DNA from: Cyprinodon diabolis
Lineage: Eukaryota; Chordata; Actinopteri; Cyprinodontiformes; Cyprinodontidae
NCBI GenBank assembly: GCA_030533445.1
Contig: CM060068.1
Coordinates: forward strand, 15,095,479-15,159,478
Length of the DNA stretch: 64,000 nt
Direction: 5' to 3'
A program made the translations under genes and the position numbers. Below are positions 25,940 through 40,242 of the stretch, one piece after another. Under the pieces are notes generated by a model. It saw nothing but the letters and a program-made list of their open reading frames with translations, did no database searches and had not been told where the DNA came from. Position 1 is the first letter of the stretch, and each line of letters opens with the position of its first letter.

Positions 25940-26634
25940 CAGGGGCGGAGCTAAATGAGGTGCCAGGGGTGGCCATGGCCATTCTTAGCCAATTATTGCA
26001 CACCCCTGTGGCCACCCCTACCATTTATTTCCCTCTAATACAGATGGTGGCAGCATTAATAGTCTCAGGGGGGATATTCAAAACTTTTTAATTTTTCATA
26101 TGTTAACAATTTCTTGACAACAAAACACTGTGGTTAATTATGTACATTAATATACTAACATTAAAGATGATAAGTACAGAATTCAAGCGGAATAGATTTT
26201 GTGTTTTTATGGGGTAAAGTGAAAATGATGTATCTCTGCAAGTCATCTGGGACTCTCCAGTGAAATCATAGATAAATAACTATTTTAATAAAAACGTGTT
26301 AAATAATCAATTTATATAGATATTAGTTCCTGTGAATATTGATTTTATCCAGAATGATTACTGATAAAAGTAATTACGATGGATAAGATTTTCACCCAAA
26401 ACACTAACTGAAAGAATTCTATCCATTATAACTTTTATCTAGAAAGTACGGATGTTTGAATATGTTTGTCTATTTGTTAGCAAAGGCTGAAAGAAAGTAT
26501 AATTTGTCTTTATTTATAAAATATGGATGTTTTGCTTGTTAATTTTCCTGTTGGAACAGTGTAGATTGACCGTGAGGTTTTAGTGCCTATCTACCTTCGG
26601 CCACCCTTATAAAAATTTTCTAGCTACGCCTCTG
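25940..26634. mobile_element. hAT-like nonautonomous element, 695 bp, with 8-bp target duplication
   Basis: Ends are CAGGGGCGGAGCTA at the left and TAGCTACGCCTCTG at the right, inverted repeats with two mismatches. Flanks are AATTGAGC and CATTGAGC, seven of eight bases equal. CAG-type ends with 8-bp duplications are the hAT signature. No transposase frame remains. Confidence 0.85.
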
Positions 26635-27186
26635 CATTGAGCTTGATATAAGGTGCATCAATATTTAAAGGTGAGCTCAACAGCGCATCTGGTGGTGAAC
26701 CTTTGCTCATTGCTCCTCAAAGATCCCAAGACTTTAATTTCAAATTTGATTTAAGTCTGATGATGAGCGATAATTTTGAGATTCCAATTACAAGAAGAGA
26801 CATATGGAAATATATGAAAAAGGTGAATATTGAAAACTTAAGTCACATTTAAAGATTTTGACAGATGAATTCTAAAAATAGAGCTAAAAGATCCACCATG
26901 AGGTTAGATTGTATTTAATTAATAAAATGAAATGCAGTTCAATATCCCTGCGCTCCTCTGTATTTTAAATTTGTATGGCTTTTTATTTATCAAATATCCC
27001 CAATTTAACATCAGAAAGCCTTTCTCCTACCTGCATTTAGGGCAAAAGAGGACCAACATGGAAAGATTTCTTAAAAGATTAACTCTATATTTAGCTGCCA
27101 CTAAAAGCATCTTGTTTCTAATAATATTTTGAAAGTTTCTTTGTGATTTATCACATCGACTGGTTGTTTGCCATTCTTGTTCTGTT

Positions 27187-27230
27187 ATCTCTCTTTTTCT
27201 CTCTCTTTCAGTCTCTCTCTCTTTCTCTCC
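27187..27230 (+). repeat. CT-rich low-complexity run
   Basis: An interrupted (CT)n tract of about 44 nt (ctctctttttctctctcttt and onward). Confidence 0.7.
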
Positions 27231-28919
27231 AGGTGCTGAAGCAAACTCCTAGGATGTTATTTTGTATTATCTCAATTGTTTCTTTCTATGTGTTCTTACC
27301 TTTACTCACACATATATCAAGGGGAGTATTATAGTGAAAGCTTTTATGCTCCACTTATGGAGGTAAATATGTTAGACTTCTCCTTGGAACTAGGAATACA
27401 ATTTTGAGTGTTACACTGCCAGACAGGACACATGGGAAAAATTAATGAAAGATGCCCTTATTCCTATAATAACCTGACATTAATTTCCGTAATGATCATA
27501 TGTTAAGCCACTATTTTTGTTAAACTGAGCAAAGGACTTCTTATATTTAAACAAGACTAGCTTCAATGTCAAGTTGCTACATTAAAGCTACCAATCTATA
27601 CTTATTCCACCGGGTAATTATTGGGCCTTCACGATCTGTTTAATTGACGACATGAGAAATCAGTTTTAGATTTAAATTGTTTAGTGACAAGAACATGAGT
27701 AGAATACGTGTACCATTTCTTCACCCACACATATTTCTGTCAGTGATAAAATGAATAGCCCCATTGGAGTCAAAGTAATAAAAGTAAGAGGAATTGAGTG
27801 AAGAGGATGTATGTTACAAATTAAATATCTGGCTGCCATTCACCTTGGGTTGCTGCGAGTGAGATCGATGTCCAAATCGAGGCTGATAAAGACTGATTTA
27901 GAGTTAGGAAGATTCGATCATTTGGATTGTGAGAGTGTGGAGGTCGTTGGCTTCTCTGGGAAGATTTGAAATATTGTTCATTTAAGAACGACACTGCTGT
28001 CAATAGTTTGATTGTTGTGACTTGCCAAAATGTTCCAAGGACACAGTCCTGTTATCACCATCATCAACATCCTGCTTTAAGAATCCCTCATTCTGATTTA
28101 ACTCAGGTGAGGTGAAGAAAACATTTCCCATAGTCCTCTACATGATTTAAACTGTAAGGTAACTAAGGTAAGAATATCTTAGGACAATCTATGTAAGATG
28201 AAGGTGAAATTATCCTAAAAATAGTCCTAAAACTAAAATCCCTCAAACTTACAGAAATCTTCACAATTAGAGGCATGGTTTTTACCACCCTCCTTTACCA
28301 ATATCACAGTTGTTGGTCTGTAACATTAAAAACTGTGGTATTGGGGGAATGATGGTGGGTTAAGTGTAGCCTTTAATATTAATAAAAATACTTGTTAAAA
28401 ATTAAAATGTTGTGGTTGATAAATATAATAAGTATGCATACTTCTCCATTAAGTATAGAACTTTTTTTTCTGATCATTCTATAATGCTCTAAGGTATTTG
28501 TTTTTATCTAATATCCCCAAAATGTCATTACAGTTAAAACATTTGGGACCATTTTTTTAGGATATAGTTAAGAGCAATTATTCTAATTACATTAAAAAGT
28601 TTAAAGACCTACGGGTGGTTACGACCTGAGAAAACTGCTTGAATGGAAAGAAACAATGTCTGAAATATAGGTTTGATGACGGAAAGGTCTTAATCTATCA
28701 TATAAAACCTATGAGGTAACATATTTCTGCTGGTGTCATAAGAGAAAGTGTACACGCCTTGAATGGGTGTACCCAGCTTTTATAAAAGTCTAATGTATCT
28801 AAAGTGAGAGTCATCCTTTAAGAGGATTTTATTATTAATGTGGATTGCTTCAGGGATAAAGAGCTGAGAGGAACACAGGCGCATCTTCCATAAACAGTAA
28901 ATCCGGTGAATGATAACTG

Positions 28920-29205
28920 ATGGATCAGAAAGTAGGGATTTATCCTATCTCCATGGTGTTGCTGGTTTGAGCCCCCTCGGTCCGTCTCATCATCATTTTG
29001 TCATTGGTCTAGAAGCCTTACCCACCTTGCCTGGTGTTGGCGCTACTGAAGGCACTGATTGTATCACAGCAATGGCTCACCAAGGCAGCTGTGGCTACAA
29101 TAGCGTACCACAGTCAGCAAGCGAATCACTATATCTATAGTCAACTGTTTAAGGGTCTCCAGGACTTTATAAAACTCTATGCAAATGCAGGCCATTTACT
29201 ATCTA
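28920..29205 (+). mobile_element. tRNA-derived SINE
   Basis: A B-box-like GCTGGTTTGAGCCCC in the head is followed by TTACCCACCTTGCCTGGTGT, GGCAGCTGTGGCTACAATAG and an end containing AAATGCAGGCCATTTAC. These blocks and their order match a very common teleost SINE family. Internal divergence indicates an old copy. Confidence 0.7.
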
Positions 29206-29763
29206 ATAAGGGATCTGGAGGAGGGATCTCTTTTCTTTAACACAATTTCATTAGATCATCCACATTCCCATGTCTTCTAATATGTTATTTTGTGTTCAGC
29301 TCACCGCAGGTTTTCTGTAGTAGAAGTAGACGGATTTTGTGCGAACTTCTTTGTTGATAGGTTTAGAATCATATTCCTGCTAAAAGACAAAATGACAATT
29401 GATTTTCAGATGATCTAGATTTCTATTTAAATTGTCCTTATATATCAAAGAGACAGTTATATAAAGCCCCATAGCAATATCCTCCAGGGGTTTTCAAGGG
29501 CTTCCTCACCCTACCGCATGCCTTACTGCCAGCACTGTTCAGATAGCCCTTATTATGTCGACTGTGAATGCACTTTCACTGTAGCCGAAATGTTTGCTTT
29601 GAGGCATTTGGATTCGATGAAACATAGGAAAAAGGAAGTCATGAATCAAAGGACCTAAACAATCCAGATAATGTATATATCACTCAAATTAAAAATAAGA
29701 ATTATCTTAGTGAACTATCTTTTACAATAAAAAATAAAAAAAATAAAACAGGGGAATCGCTGA

Positions 29764-30409
29764 TGTCATGATCTTGGCACCTGATGACTGGCTTAATGGT
29801 TCATTCCTTTCACCTGCTTAGCTTCCCCCAGTTTCTCATCCCTGTTCACCTGTGTCCCCTGCTCCTGCCTCTTTTTAAGCTGCTTGCTCCCTGTCATCAG
29901 TGCCAGATTATTCAAGACTTTGTTGAGAGTTCTCCATGTGTGTTATTCTGATTGCCTGATCCTGACCAGTTCTACCCTATGACCTTTAAGCCTGTCTGTT
30001 CCTGTCTCGGATTTGTTTGCCTGACCGGTCTTCGGACTCCTGCTAGTTTCTGCCTATGGACTGAACCTGGATCTGCCTCCTGACTGCGACTTTGATTTCC
30101 CTTCAGTGCGTCTTCAGATGTCTGATCTTCTGGTCTGTATTCCTGTAAACCTCTGTTGTTAGCCATCTGGCTCACTTCTACTCCTTCTTCTGGGCACAGA
30201 CTGAACTCTAAAACCAGGTTAGTGACTCACACGCTCATAATCGCCCTCCGTCAAATTTACGTGGCCACTAATCTGAGTTTTCCCCTCTACAGAGATTCCG
30301 GACTTTGACGCCCCTTTTGCTGCGTGGCAGATCCGGCGTACGTTAATAAAACGCTTTTGTGAATTACACTTATCTGTCTGCTTCGAATTCTGGGTCTTCA
30401 GTTCTGACA
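29764..30409 (+). mobile_element. Gypsy-type solo LTR, 646 bp
   Basis: Begins TGTCATGATC and ends TTCTGACA, with an AATAAA signal at 30,345-30,350 near the 3' end. Internal blocks TTTGCCTGACCGGTCTTCGG and GGTTAGTGACTCACAC are shared with the Gypsy LTR remains at 57.3-57.7 and 62.9-63.2 kb (those on the minus strand). No internal retroviral-like genes flank it. The 5-bp flanks GCTGA and TTTGA share only TGA, so the target duplication is decayed or absent. Confidence 0.7.
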
Positions 30410-33400
30410 TTTGACAGATATGGTAAATAAACTATTAGTCTAAACATTAGATTTTCTTCCTCAATGCATAAATGTACTTACATTAAGGGTTTAATATATG
30501 TAATTTTATAAATAAGACATTATGCTGTTGTAATGTAAGATTAATCAAATGTAAGGCTTTTTAAAGATTTTTACCTAGGCTTACCTAGTGCAGAGGGCTT
30601 TATATTCTAACTCTGAGTTTACCTCTTGAACAAAAAAAATGACTAATTTCTTGTGACAAACTTTTTATCCTGAAGCATTATCACAAATCACAGATGAACT
30701 CAGTCAGTTTTGGGCATGAAGGATCTTTATATATCCGTGTTTCACAGAGCACAATTGTAAATCTTTTTTTAACTCTTTTAAAATAAAAAGATAAATTAAT
30801 CCAAACAATCTAGGGGGTCGTTAATGTTGTTTTATACTATATCTGAATTTATAGTTAATTTTTTGTACTTTACTTGAACAAATGAACATGCACTTTTTTT
30901 AGAGCCCCTTATAATGAACAATATGTGTTTCAGCATAGTTATGGTCGTACAGCAGAATCTATCAAACACAATCGCATTTTTGCCCATATTTAGTCATACA
31001 AAACAAAAATGAGCCAATGCTAATATGTTTGATGTTCCTCCTGGTTTCTACAGATAGTGGGCCAAATGATCAAGGGGATTTAAACAAAGTTTGTAACTTT
31101 TCTGCACCCAAGGGGAAGAGGGATTAAAAGATCCAACGTGCCTCAAGAGAAACATGGGTCTCAAGTTTATAATTTCTAAACCCACTTAAAAATGTAAATG
31201 TCTAATTAGCTTCGTTCAGCTTTGATGCCTCCATAAGTGGCAGTGAAATGTCTTTCTCCTTGAGCCAAGAAGAGACAGTTGCCCTAATATTTAATGTATT
31301 ATTATTTAAGATTTTGTTTCCTTCTGCTAAATTGACTTTATTACTCCTTTCTTTATCATTTCCTTGGAATTTTTATCCTTGCATTTTCTATCGGTTTAAG
31401 ACTCAGACCTTTTCACTATAGGACATTATCGCACTTTCTTTGTAAAATTCCCAGCTGTTTGTTTTAAGTTGGCATATAAAATTTGGAAATTTTCATTTTA
31501 AAATCATAACACTTTGCCCAATGGCAAGCTGTGGTTTTATGTATTTTATTATAGTAATCTTATTGCAAAAGGTATTTTAAACGAAACATAACTGTTACAG
31601 ACTGGGGACAAACCTCCTCAGTAAGTAAGTGCACAACCCAGATTTCACCTTTAAGATCTCTTTTTTCACTTGTGCATGACCTTAGACATAGTAAAAGCAA
31701 ACTTTCATTCAGTTCCAGTTTAATTGGATAGTCTATTTCCTGTTGTGTAGCATGTTTCTTTTCATTCCTGATACACCCGTTGCTAAGATTTTTTATTGTT
31801 TGTTTTAATATGTTATGTCCTTCTTGTGTTGTATTATGTTCTGATTAGCAAACATGTAGATTTCAAGTTTCTGGCCTGTGTGTTCATCCTTTACAGCTTT
31901 TCCTCAAAGAGATTTTTCTTATTTGCTCTTTAGATCCTTTCAGCCATCAGCAGGTGTAGCCTGTTAATGATCAACTATCTGTTTCTTTTTCCACAAATCA
32001 CCGCTCTAGGTAAAATACTTCTCGTTTCAGTCATTCCTTTGTCAGATCCTTAAGCAACACAGCCAGTGTCCATTGTCTCCCCATGTCTTTGCTGTAATGA
32101 TCCAGTTTCTTCCATGTCTCCTTCTGTGTTTGAGAGTTGAATGTTTTGATTTGAAGCAGGGCATTTTTGCTTGATTCTCAGCTGCATGTTTCAGTTTAGT
32201 TTAAAATCATTTACAAAAATGGAAGCTTTTAATGTAATTCGTATGATCTATGTGCTGAAGGAAAGTGCACCAATAACCGAAGCCTGGAATGTAAGCTGAT
32301 TCTGACTTGGGCGAGGTGGACTGTACCTGGACTGTACAAATTGCAATGCAAAAGATTGCAGAAAATCGATTGCAGGAAATCGTATAGCTACTTGGAGACA
32401 AACTTGAACATTAGGAGATCCCTGTGCTAAAGAAACTATTAATAGGCATCCTACATCCTGTATCCTCTTTCTACCTCCAAAAAAAAAACAACAACAAAGA
32501 AAAAACGTACACAGCCAGGGCAGCTGACAGTATTATTATAAATTAACATATATGAACTAAAGTCATGATCTTTGAATATAATATTTGTTAAATTTATCCT
32601 TAAAAGTGGACATTTTTTAAAAACATATTTGGCATTCTCTGTTGGAAAAAATAAAAGTGGGGCAGCAGATAAATTTACAAATTTAAATTATTATGAGTGA
32701 TTTTTGGGTAACAAGAATGATTCCGATTTAAAAAGTGAGAGATAACACAAATCCATGATGGTCCATGGATGTTTTTAACGATTCTCTTAATTTAAATAAA
32801 TATATTAAGTTATTTATTAGGTAAAAAAAAAGATTATGAAATTAATGCATGTGTCACAAGTAACACTGACATTTTTCAAATTTACAAATAGTGATATTGT
32901 CACTTTTTATTGTGATGATTATGCAACACTTTTGGGTTTCCATATCCTGCTTCAGTCACAATTGGTCGTATCTATATGTTTGTGCACGTTTTAAGATGTT
33001 ATTGTCAAGACCTTTTGTTAGAAGTCAAAGTTCTACAGCAGGATCTTTTTATTCACCTTCGGCCCAGAACCTGCAGGTGCAGTGGTGGCTAGCCTGATGG
33101 TGACGTCAGTCTTAAATTAGAAACAATGGAGCCTTGTTAACAATGCCAATTGAACTGATCCTAACTAGAAATGTATCTAGCAAAGACGCACAGCAGATCG
33201 CTGACAGAAACTGCTAAGATTGTTAGAGCTATCAGAGCGCTAACAGCTTACAGGTAGGCTGTCTGAAGGAGGGAGTTCACAAAGGTCAGCTGTACCTACA
33301 GCTTGTTCCTCAGAGTCATGGTACTGTTTATTAAAATTATGAAGCCGCTGCTGACCCAGGGAAGGTTGCAAAATTCAGGCTTTACATTTTCTTGTCTCTG

Positions 33401-33414
33401 CCTGTGTCATGGTT

Positions 33415-33850
33415 TTGGTTCTGTTTAAGTTTTCTTTTTGAGTTTAATTGGTTTCATACCCATTTTTCTGTCATTCTAGTTGTTTTTGGTCAGATTTGAG
33501 TTCATATATATTTCCTGTTTACCCTCTGTTGCCCCCTTGTGTCAGTCTCCTTCCCCTAGCTCCCTTCTAGATGCCTCTATCCACACCTTTTCCTCGTCTG
33601 CTGACTAGCCCTGTCTTTGTTTAGTCTTCTATTAATACTTCTCCCCTTCAGTTACTATTTGCTGGTTCCTTGTCGTTTCTTGATCCTTATGTTTGTTTTC
33701 CCTGACGTCTCTTGGTTTTTTGGTTTTATGTATTTGCTTTTGGAATTTTGTTTCTTTTGCCCTTTGGATCAACAGAAAATCTGCAAGAAACCACCTCAGC
33801 CTCCGTCTCTGCATTTGGGTCCTCTAAAAGCCTCCACAAAGCTTTTGCTG
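33415..33850 (+). repeat. LTR-like or other interspersed repeat
   Basis: Starts TGTCATGGTTTTGGTTCTG and is T-rich. It contains GCTGGTTCCTTGTCGTTTC and ends near CTGCATTTGGGTCCT, a composition and order seen in a teleost LTR-like repeat. No 3' CA terminus or target duplication was found. Confidence 0.35.
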
Positions 33851-36084
33851 GAGCATCTTATTGAAGAAGCCATGTCGGTGTCTTAAACCATTTTGTGGTA
33901 GTGGGGTTACTTCCCCATTACTGCAATGGCAAATTGAAACAAAATGTTAGAAAAAGGTTTTATGTGGCTGAAATATCAAGCGTATGTACAGTATTTCACT
34001 GCATCCTCCCACAGTTCTCTTCAGTGAAGGTTGATTCTTATAAAGAGGCTTATACTCTGAGCAATGAAAACAACATTGTGTTTCAAATACCCATGGGGAC
34101 TTACTTGCGAGATATAAGAGTCCTTGAAATTTTCATCAAACAAGTCCAGACTAGTTTTGTTTTCTCTGGGACGGCAGCTGATAAACTGTTGGAATAATAA
34201 GAGTATAGAGCAGACAGGGAAGTGCAAATAAATTCACTAGTTCTTGCTATAAGTGCATTTTGCATCTTTAGAGCTAGGCTATTCTAGAACCCCAATACAA
34301 ATTAATGATTTGCATAGGGGCATATTAGTTGTGTTGGCTCTTAAAACCACAAAGGTCTATTCTGAATCACTTTTCTTTTGGGGACTTAGTCACGCTTTAC
34401 ATGTTGCTTTTAACTTACCCTAGGAACAGACTGTCCTTCTAAATAATAAATGGTTTGCACAGAATGTCAATAGAAAATACATTTTCTAAACTTTGTGTTA
34501 GTTAAATGTTTGATTAAGGCTCCCAGGCATCTGTGCAAACAATGTCAAGGTAGATTTGTCCAAATCTGCAGGAAAAAACTTCAATCTAGTAACCAACCAA
34601 GTTTTGTCGTTTGAATAATTTAACACCTCTATTGTTAATTTATGACCATCCACATTTCCATGCAGAACTTTTGCTCAAATAAGTTGTGTATTCACTCAAT
34701 TTTAATGCTGTATTCATTTACCAATTTACATAGTGTGGTTTTCCCTGTAAAAGTCTTATTGGTGGTAGTTATTTTATACAGTAAGCCACTTCTGTGTCAG
34801 TTCAGATCAGACTGTGACTGCAGTGACAGAAGCCCAGTGGCGTCAGTCTTAATCATATAGCAGCAAAGTGTTGCACCTGAGGCTCTGCTCTCCTTGCTGG
34901 ACCAAGTGATTCAAATAAGAGCCAAGTGTCTGCTTAGTTTAAAGAGAAAACTTGTCTGCAAGTGCATGACTATGCATTAGTCAGAGTTATGCCAATCCTC
35001 TGTCTTAGGTTTGACATCTGCTGCACAGTTACTGTCTCCACAAAATGCTTGGAATATCAAATATTACTCAAGTAAAAAAAAAGGAAATGTAAGCTTTAGC
35101 TCTGAGTAGTGCAATAAAATGTTGCACTAATGGGAATGAACATCTTTAGAGCAGTCATAAGAGACTGCCTCACTTTTTGAGACATTAACTTGTTTGGTTT
35201 TCGGTCTGTCAAACTCATCCTGCTGTTTTATAGCAACACGTTGAGAAACTGAGCCTGGTATAAATCAAGTAAAGCAATTTCTGACTTAACCAAAAAAATC
35301 ATGCAATGTCTGTTTTAGCCTAAAACAACATCAGATGCTTTACATCACTGTGGTGTCCCATACTCATTTGAATATGGCTGAAAAAGTCTTGTGTAAAATA
35401 CAAATGAGGACAAGCTCTTATTTGTTATTCAAACCGAATTTACATTTCCAATATTCCTACATAGATTTGTTTTGTTTTCAACTCCTTCAGCATTGCCTTT
35501 TTAAATGATAAAACACTTCCTGCCATAATGCGTAACTTCAAACCTTCTTCTGTGACCGGCAGTCCATAAACACCAAAAGACCCCCGAGACGTGTTAAGGT
35601 ACTCCAGTGACAGGTTATTATTTTGTGGAAGGACAAATTTCAAAAAACAAATCAATAAAAATAAACCATCAGAAGCCTGTCATGCATCATGTTTTGTCAG
35701 CAGATCCAATCTCAAGGGATGGACAGCTATTGATCTGAACTGTAATCTTGCAGATAAAAGCATGTTGTTTGATAGTGACCTGAATGGCTCAACACTGACA
35801 CTGACACACAGAAGAGAAGCTTTAGTATTTTCCAGTTTGTGGATTAACCCTACTAGGAAATAGTAAAAATACTGACATACATTGTTTTGGATTATTTTCA
35901 AATATTAGAGTTATTTTTATTGCAATTATTATTCCATTGTCACAGTTTTCTTTGTTTTTCTTTCATAGAAGATAGGCTGGGCTCAGTAGTTCTGTGTTCA
36001 CTGAGTTGCTTTCCTAGTTGGTGCCTACAATTAAGCTGGTGCATAATGTTACTTTTGTTTTTCACAATATAAAGCACTTCTGAA

Positions 36085-36384
36085 TAGTGTTGCACCAATG
36101 CCATTTTTTGGCCCGGTACCGATATCCGATACCTGGATGTGCAGTATTGGCCAATACCGATACCAACTGTTTAAAAATTGATGTGTGAGTATATATATGA
36201 AGAACTGCATACTGCTTGGATGTAAAGTAATTGCCATCATGGCTTTGTAAAGCTGCTGCCTACCTTTGTGAAGCAGGAAAAAGACTAATACAAAGTGAAT
36301 CCAGTAGAACTTTGTTATTGCCTACCTGGAATGGGTAACAATAGTTGATTGGCCTATACTGGAATCGGTATTGGTGCAACAGTA
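36085..36384. mobile_element. hAT-like MITE, 300 bp, with target duplication
   Basis: TIRs are TAGTGTTGCACCAAT and ATTGGTGCAACAGTA (one mismatch). Flanks are CTTCTGAA and CTTCTGAC, seven of eight bases equal. Internally it repeats ATACCGATACC-type motifs. Noncoding. Confidence 0.85.
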
Positions 36385-38377
36385 CTTCTGACTAAGGAAT
36401 TCATTTTTGCTGTTTTTTTTCTTTAAAATAAGTTTCTAACAAAGCTACTAGTATTACCCTTGCATAATCATAAGACTCTGATCCATGAGTTCTCTTATTT
36501 GTATAAAACATGTTTAAACTTGATAGCATGCGCAAAGCTATTCTACTAACCAGTTGCATCTGACCTATGTAGGAAGCACATATTTGCATATCATGAGATT
36601 GACATAAAAACTCTCGGAGGCAGAGACTGATTATTGTGATATCAGTCAAACCGATCCCCAGAAAAACGCTGCCGATATTTTAAGGCAGATTCTTTAGGCC
36701 AATGTTGCATTTTCTTTCTCTATTTACAAGATTAAAATATCATAATGAAAACAAATGTTACAAAAATCTTCATCTAAACAAAAAAAAAAAAACATTGACA
36801 AAGCAAATACAATATTAACAATAGAGAGCAAAGCTTGTTTTTATGCCTTATGTGATCTCAAAGCATAGTTGCTGAATGCATTAATAACTCTTAAGCTGAT
36901 AACACTTATATCTACTACCTCTACCCCTGCTTATCACCTGCAATGCCTACTTATACCTAAAAAAACATATCGCAGATTTCTTCTTCTATATTTAACATAT
37001 TTTCAAGTCAGGTACATCTGTGACAATACAATGCATGTAGGTGCAATGAAAGGCAGGAGAGATGGAATATTTTCTTTGTATGTTTTTAAATTAGGAATAT
37101 CAAAGTTTAAAATAGCATGGCACCCTTCAAGCAATGCTATTCTTGGAAAAAAAAAAAAAACTTGTTGCCAAACAGTAATTTCTTTGTTAAATGGACCATT
37201 TCAACACACCTGTCTTCCACTGAAGTCTAAATATCCCTGTGGAAAAATGCATTACTCTTTTTATAATGTGATGAATAACTTTAGCCAGTATGTTACCACC
37301 ACCTAGCTTCTGTTCACATAGATGCCATCCTGTAAAAGACCAAAAAGCAGTGGCAACATGCCCTCTTCTGTCTTGTTATTTAAGTTATGCATAAGGAATA
37401 ATTACTGGAAAGAGGGAAAAAAAACAGGTTTTGCAGTTGGTTTCATTGTTATATAGCTGATGTAATGCAGTTTTTAATGTGGTTTGAATAAACTGGGGTT
37501 GGTTTAGGTGGGTGAAATTAAGGAAACAAATAAAAAAAATATTTTTCAACCAAGATCTTCAGATAAAGATTAGTTTTATTGTTGTTGTTTTTTTTAATTT
37601 AAAAAAAATCTTGAAAATTATAGTTGTAAAATAGCTCCCAAGCTAGGAAACACTGAATTATTTCAATTAAAAGGTGCTACAGCAAAGTATTAGTTTAATG
37701 ATGCTTAAATGTGTGCAACTAAATTCTATAGTAATATTGATTTACTTCACATATTCTTACCCAAGTACACCGTAATGCCCTTTATACATTTTATTAGGGA
37801 CATGATTTTCATTAGCTTTTAGTTTAAGTTATAGTTTCAGGGTTTTTATCTAGTAGTGTTTGTGCATTTACTCTGATAAGCTATTTGGATTGTGGTAATA
37901 TTTGAAAAAGTATGAAAATTTTGAGAGACAGGTTAGAATAATAACATGTTATACTCGGAGAATACAACTGAACTTCTCAGAGTGTCACATAAACATGATG
38001 TTTGATCCAGTTTTACAATTCTTTCAGTCTTCCTTAAAGTAGAGGACAACAATATAGTGAAAATGGACAATGCACAGATGATCAATGGGACATTTGATCA
38101 AATGTTGCCCTCTAGTGGCAACGTGTGACACTAAAAAGATAAGGCTCATACCAATGACTCAAACATATCAATGGGTTTCCCATGTTAATTAAAGTAATCG
38201 AACATTCCCCAATATATGTAAATTTGAGCCAAAAATTCAATATTAAAATTTCCCAAAATGTCCAAAAAATCTTAGAATATAATGTTGAGATTCTTTCTTT
38301 TCACCGAGAATAATTGAGATGTAAAAATTGATGTGACCTTTTTTACAGTATTTTAAAAAGTTCAGATTCATCAAAAG

Positions 38378-38474
38378 TCAGGTTTCTTGAGGTTTGGAGG
38401 CTAGAAGGTAGAAATACTTGACAGCCACCGTCACTTCTGTCTCTGCTGAGGTCACTTTCATTACAGACATCAGC
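38378..38474 (-). CDS. Methyltransferase copy A exon 6 with stop codon
   Basis: 97 nt from acceptor cctccag to the TGA at 38380-38378. Encodes LMSVMKVTSAETEVTVAVK followed by YFYLLASKPQET, the family's usual C-terminus. Confidence 0.85.
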
Positions 38475-39257
38475 CTGGAGGAAAGAAGAAATGAGACGAG
38501 ACAAAGGCCTTATGATTTAGAATGAGGGGACAGTTGTCATCCAGACTTTTTAAAGGAGGCATGATAAGTCATGTGCCTATATACATATCTAAATATAATT
38601 CTCTTGAATTTCTACATGTGGGGATCAAATAATACACAGTAGCCAACTAAACATTTTCTCAAGTTGACCCTTCTATACGGTGGCCCTGATGCGCAAACCA
38701 CATCAACAAATCTTTAAACACAACTACAAATAAAAAAAACACAACATATTCAAAAACGCAATACGTTAATATAAAACATGAGACCTGACTAATTGGACAA
38801 TGGCATGTTTGGCTTTTAAACCAAAAGCCAAACAGTGCTGTCATACAATCAGCGAGGTCTCAGATTTCCCCCTGATATCTACCTCTTCCTCAAAGTTAAT
38901 GTGATTGTTTATTCTTAAAATGTTTTTTACTTTTTTGAAAATATTGTGTTTCCCAATATATTATTGCTTTTATAAAATTTTTATTTGGGCTTAAAGATTT
39001 GTTGACTTGGTTTGCACTTCTGGGCCACCTTACTTTTTATTGCATTCCAGCATACAATAATATTGCAATGTTAAATACAATTCAATTTTTACTAAAAAGA
39101 CATCTAAAATAACAAGTAAACTGATCGTTAATATTTATTTTTTAAATTCTACTGGAGCATTAACTCTGGAGAAAAGCATAAAGATAGATGTGGTTTAAAA
39201 CGTTAGGACACTATGTCCAGAAATGGATGCATTTTTAACGTGAAATTTAACATTTAC

Positions 39258-39395
39258 CTATCACATATATCCTGGGAGAGCCTGTTAGCCCTCTGTGGGT
39301 CATCCCTCAGAAGAACCTGATAACTGGAGAAAGATTCCACCAATCCAATGTAGCTGGATAATGGCATAACTCTCCTGTCCCAAAAGCACTCATGC
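39258..39395 (-). CDS. Methyltransferase copy A exon 5
   Basis: 138 nt, exactly the length of exon 5 in copy B, between acceptor gtatttcag and donor gtaaatg. Encodes MPLSSYIGLVESFSSYQVLL and RANRLSQDICD. Confidence 0.87.
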
Positions 39396-39557
39396 CTGAA
39401 ATACAACACAGTATATGTACTTCATATTGCTTCCATATCAAACATAAAAATAACTGGTTTTGCCTGCATTCTGTTACATTACAGCCAAAGTATAGATATA
39501 AAAAAATCACAATATTTATGAATATTACTGATCAGAGAAAAGTGATTCATCACTCAC

Positions 39558-39661
39558 CACTCCTTGTTTGGATAAGAGATAGATCCATATGCCTCCTTAT
39601 AGAGCTCAATGGAGCTTTGACCAAGATGGGGACTTCTGTAAGGTTGTAAGGCTGCATAAAA
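39558..39661 (-). CDS. Methyltransferase copy A exon 4
   Basis: 104 nt (copy B has 101) between acceptor ttttttcctcag and donor gtgagtg. In its native frame it encodes FYAALQPYRSPHLGQSSIEL and YGSISYPNKE. Confidence 0.86.
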
Positions 39662-40242
39662 CTGAGGAAAAAACAACAGAAAATGCACAACAATTAATAA
39701 CATACAGTACAAATCTTCTCCAACTATACATGGTGCAGTTAAAAAAATACATATATAGCATTTAACATTTAGGTTTGAAAGCTTCTGTTGATCAATTTAT
39801 CATGCAACATAGTTTTTTTGTAGATCTCTCAATATTTAGCCCTTTGTGGACTTCTGTTTAAGTTTGTTTTCAAAGCAGAACACAACAGCTGCAGTGTGGG
39901 AGCATTTTGGATGAAAATTGAATGATAATATCTTTGGTTTGTCGCAATAAATTTTGGGACAATTTGCGGAACAGCAAGATTTGAAATTGTCACATGCCTA
40001 CCTACGTAGTGAGAGTGTTTTTTTTAATAGAGCACAGACAATGAAAGTAAAAGAAGCAGTAGGGTGGTGAAGTCCTTCAGAAACTACAAACTGGGGAGAA
40101 GGTTTGTTAAATGAGTTTTTTATGGCTGAAAGCTTCACGTGGCGCCTCCTCTGTACACTGAAACTTTTAATACGGTGCAGAAAAAATCAGGAGACCCGGA
40201 GGGGATCAGTCTACAAGGTTTGGTTTGTAAATTCAGATTTAC
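39662..40242 (-). other. Interval where copy A exon 3 should be
   Basis: 581 nt between exons 2 and 4 were read in all minus frames. No AAHWF-, ELPF- or LKPRGC-like block and no 217-nt spliced frame is present. AT-rich, without an identifiable repeat. Confidence 0.7.

Larger units (their letters stand above)
25721..38377. other. Intergenic region between ube2f and the methyltransferase pair
   Basis: No gene is recognised. It holds the hAT-like elements at 25,940 and 36,085, a CT-rich run, a SINE, a solo LTR and an LTR-like tract. The open frames here, including a 145-codon one at 36,869-37,306, look like chance in AT-rich DNA. Confidence 0.5.

Noticed and set aside
29764..30409. Solo LTR with perfect target duplication
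   Set aside because: The 5-bp flanks GCTGA and TTTGA do not match, so the duplication claim was dropped while the LTR call was kept.
36869..37306. 145-codon plus-strand open frame
   Set aside because: Low-complexity AT-rich composition, includes a poly-lysine from a poly-A run, and no family resemblance or splice context.
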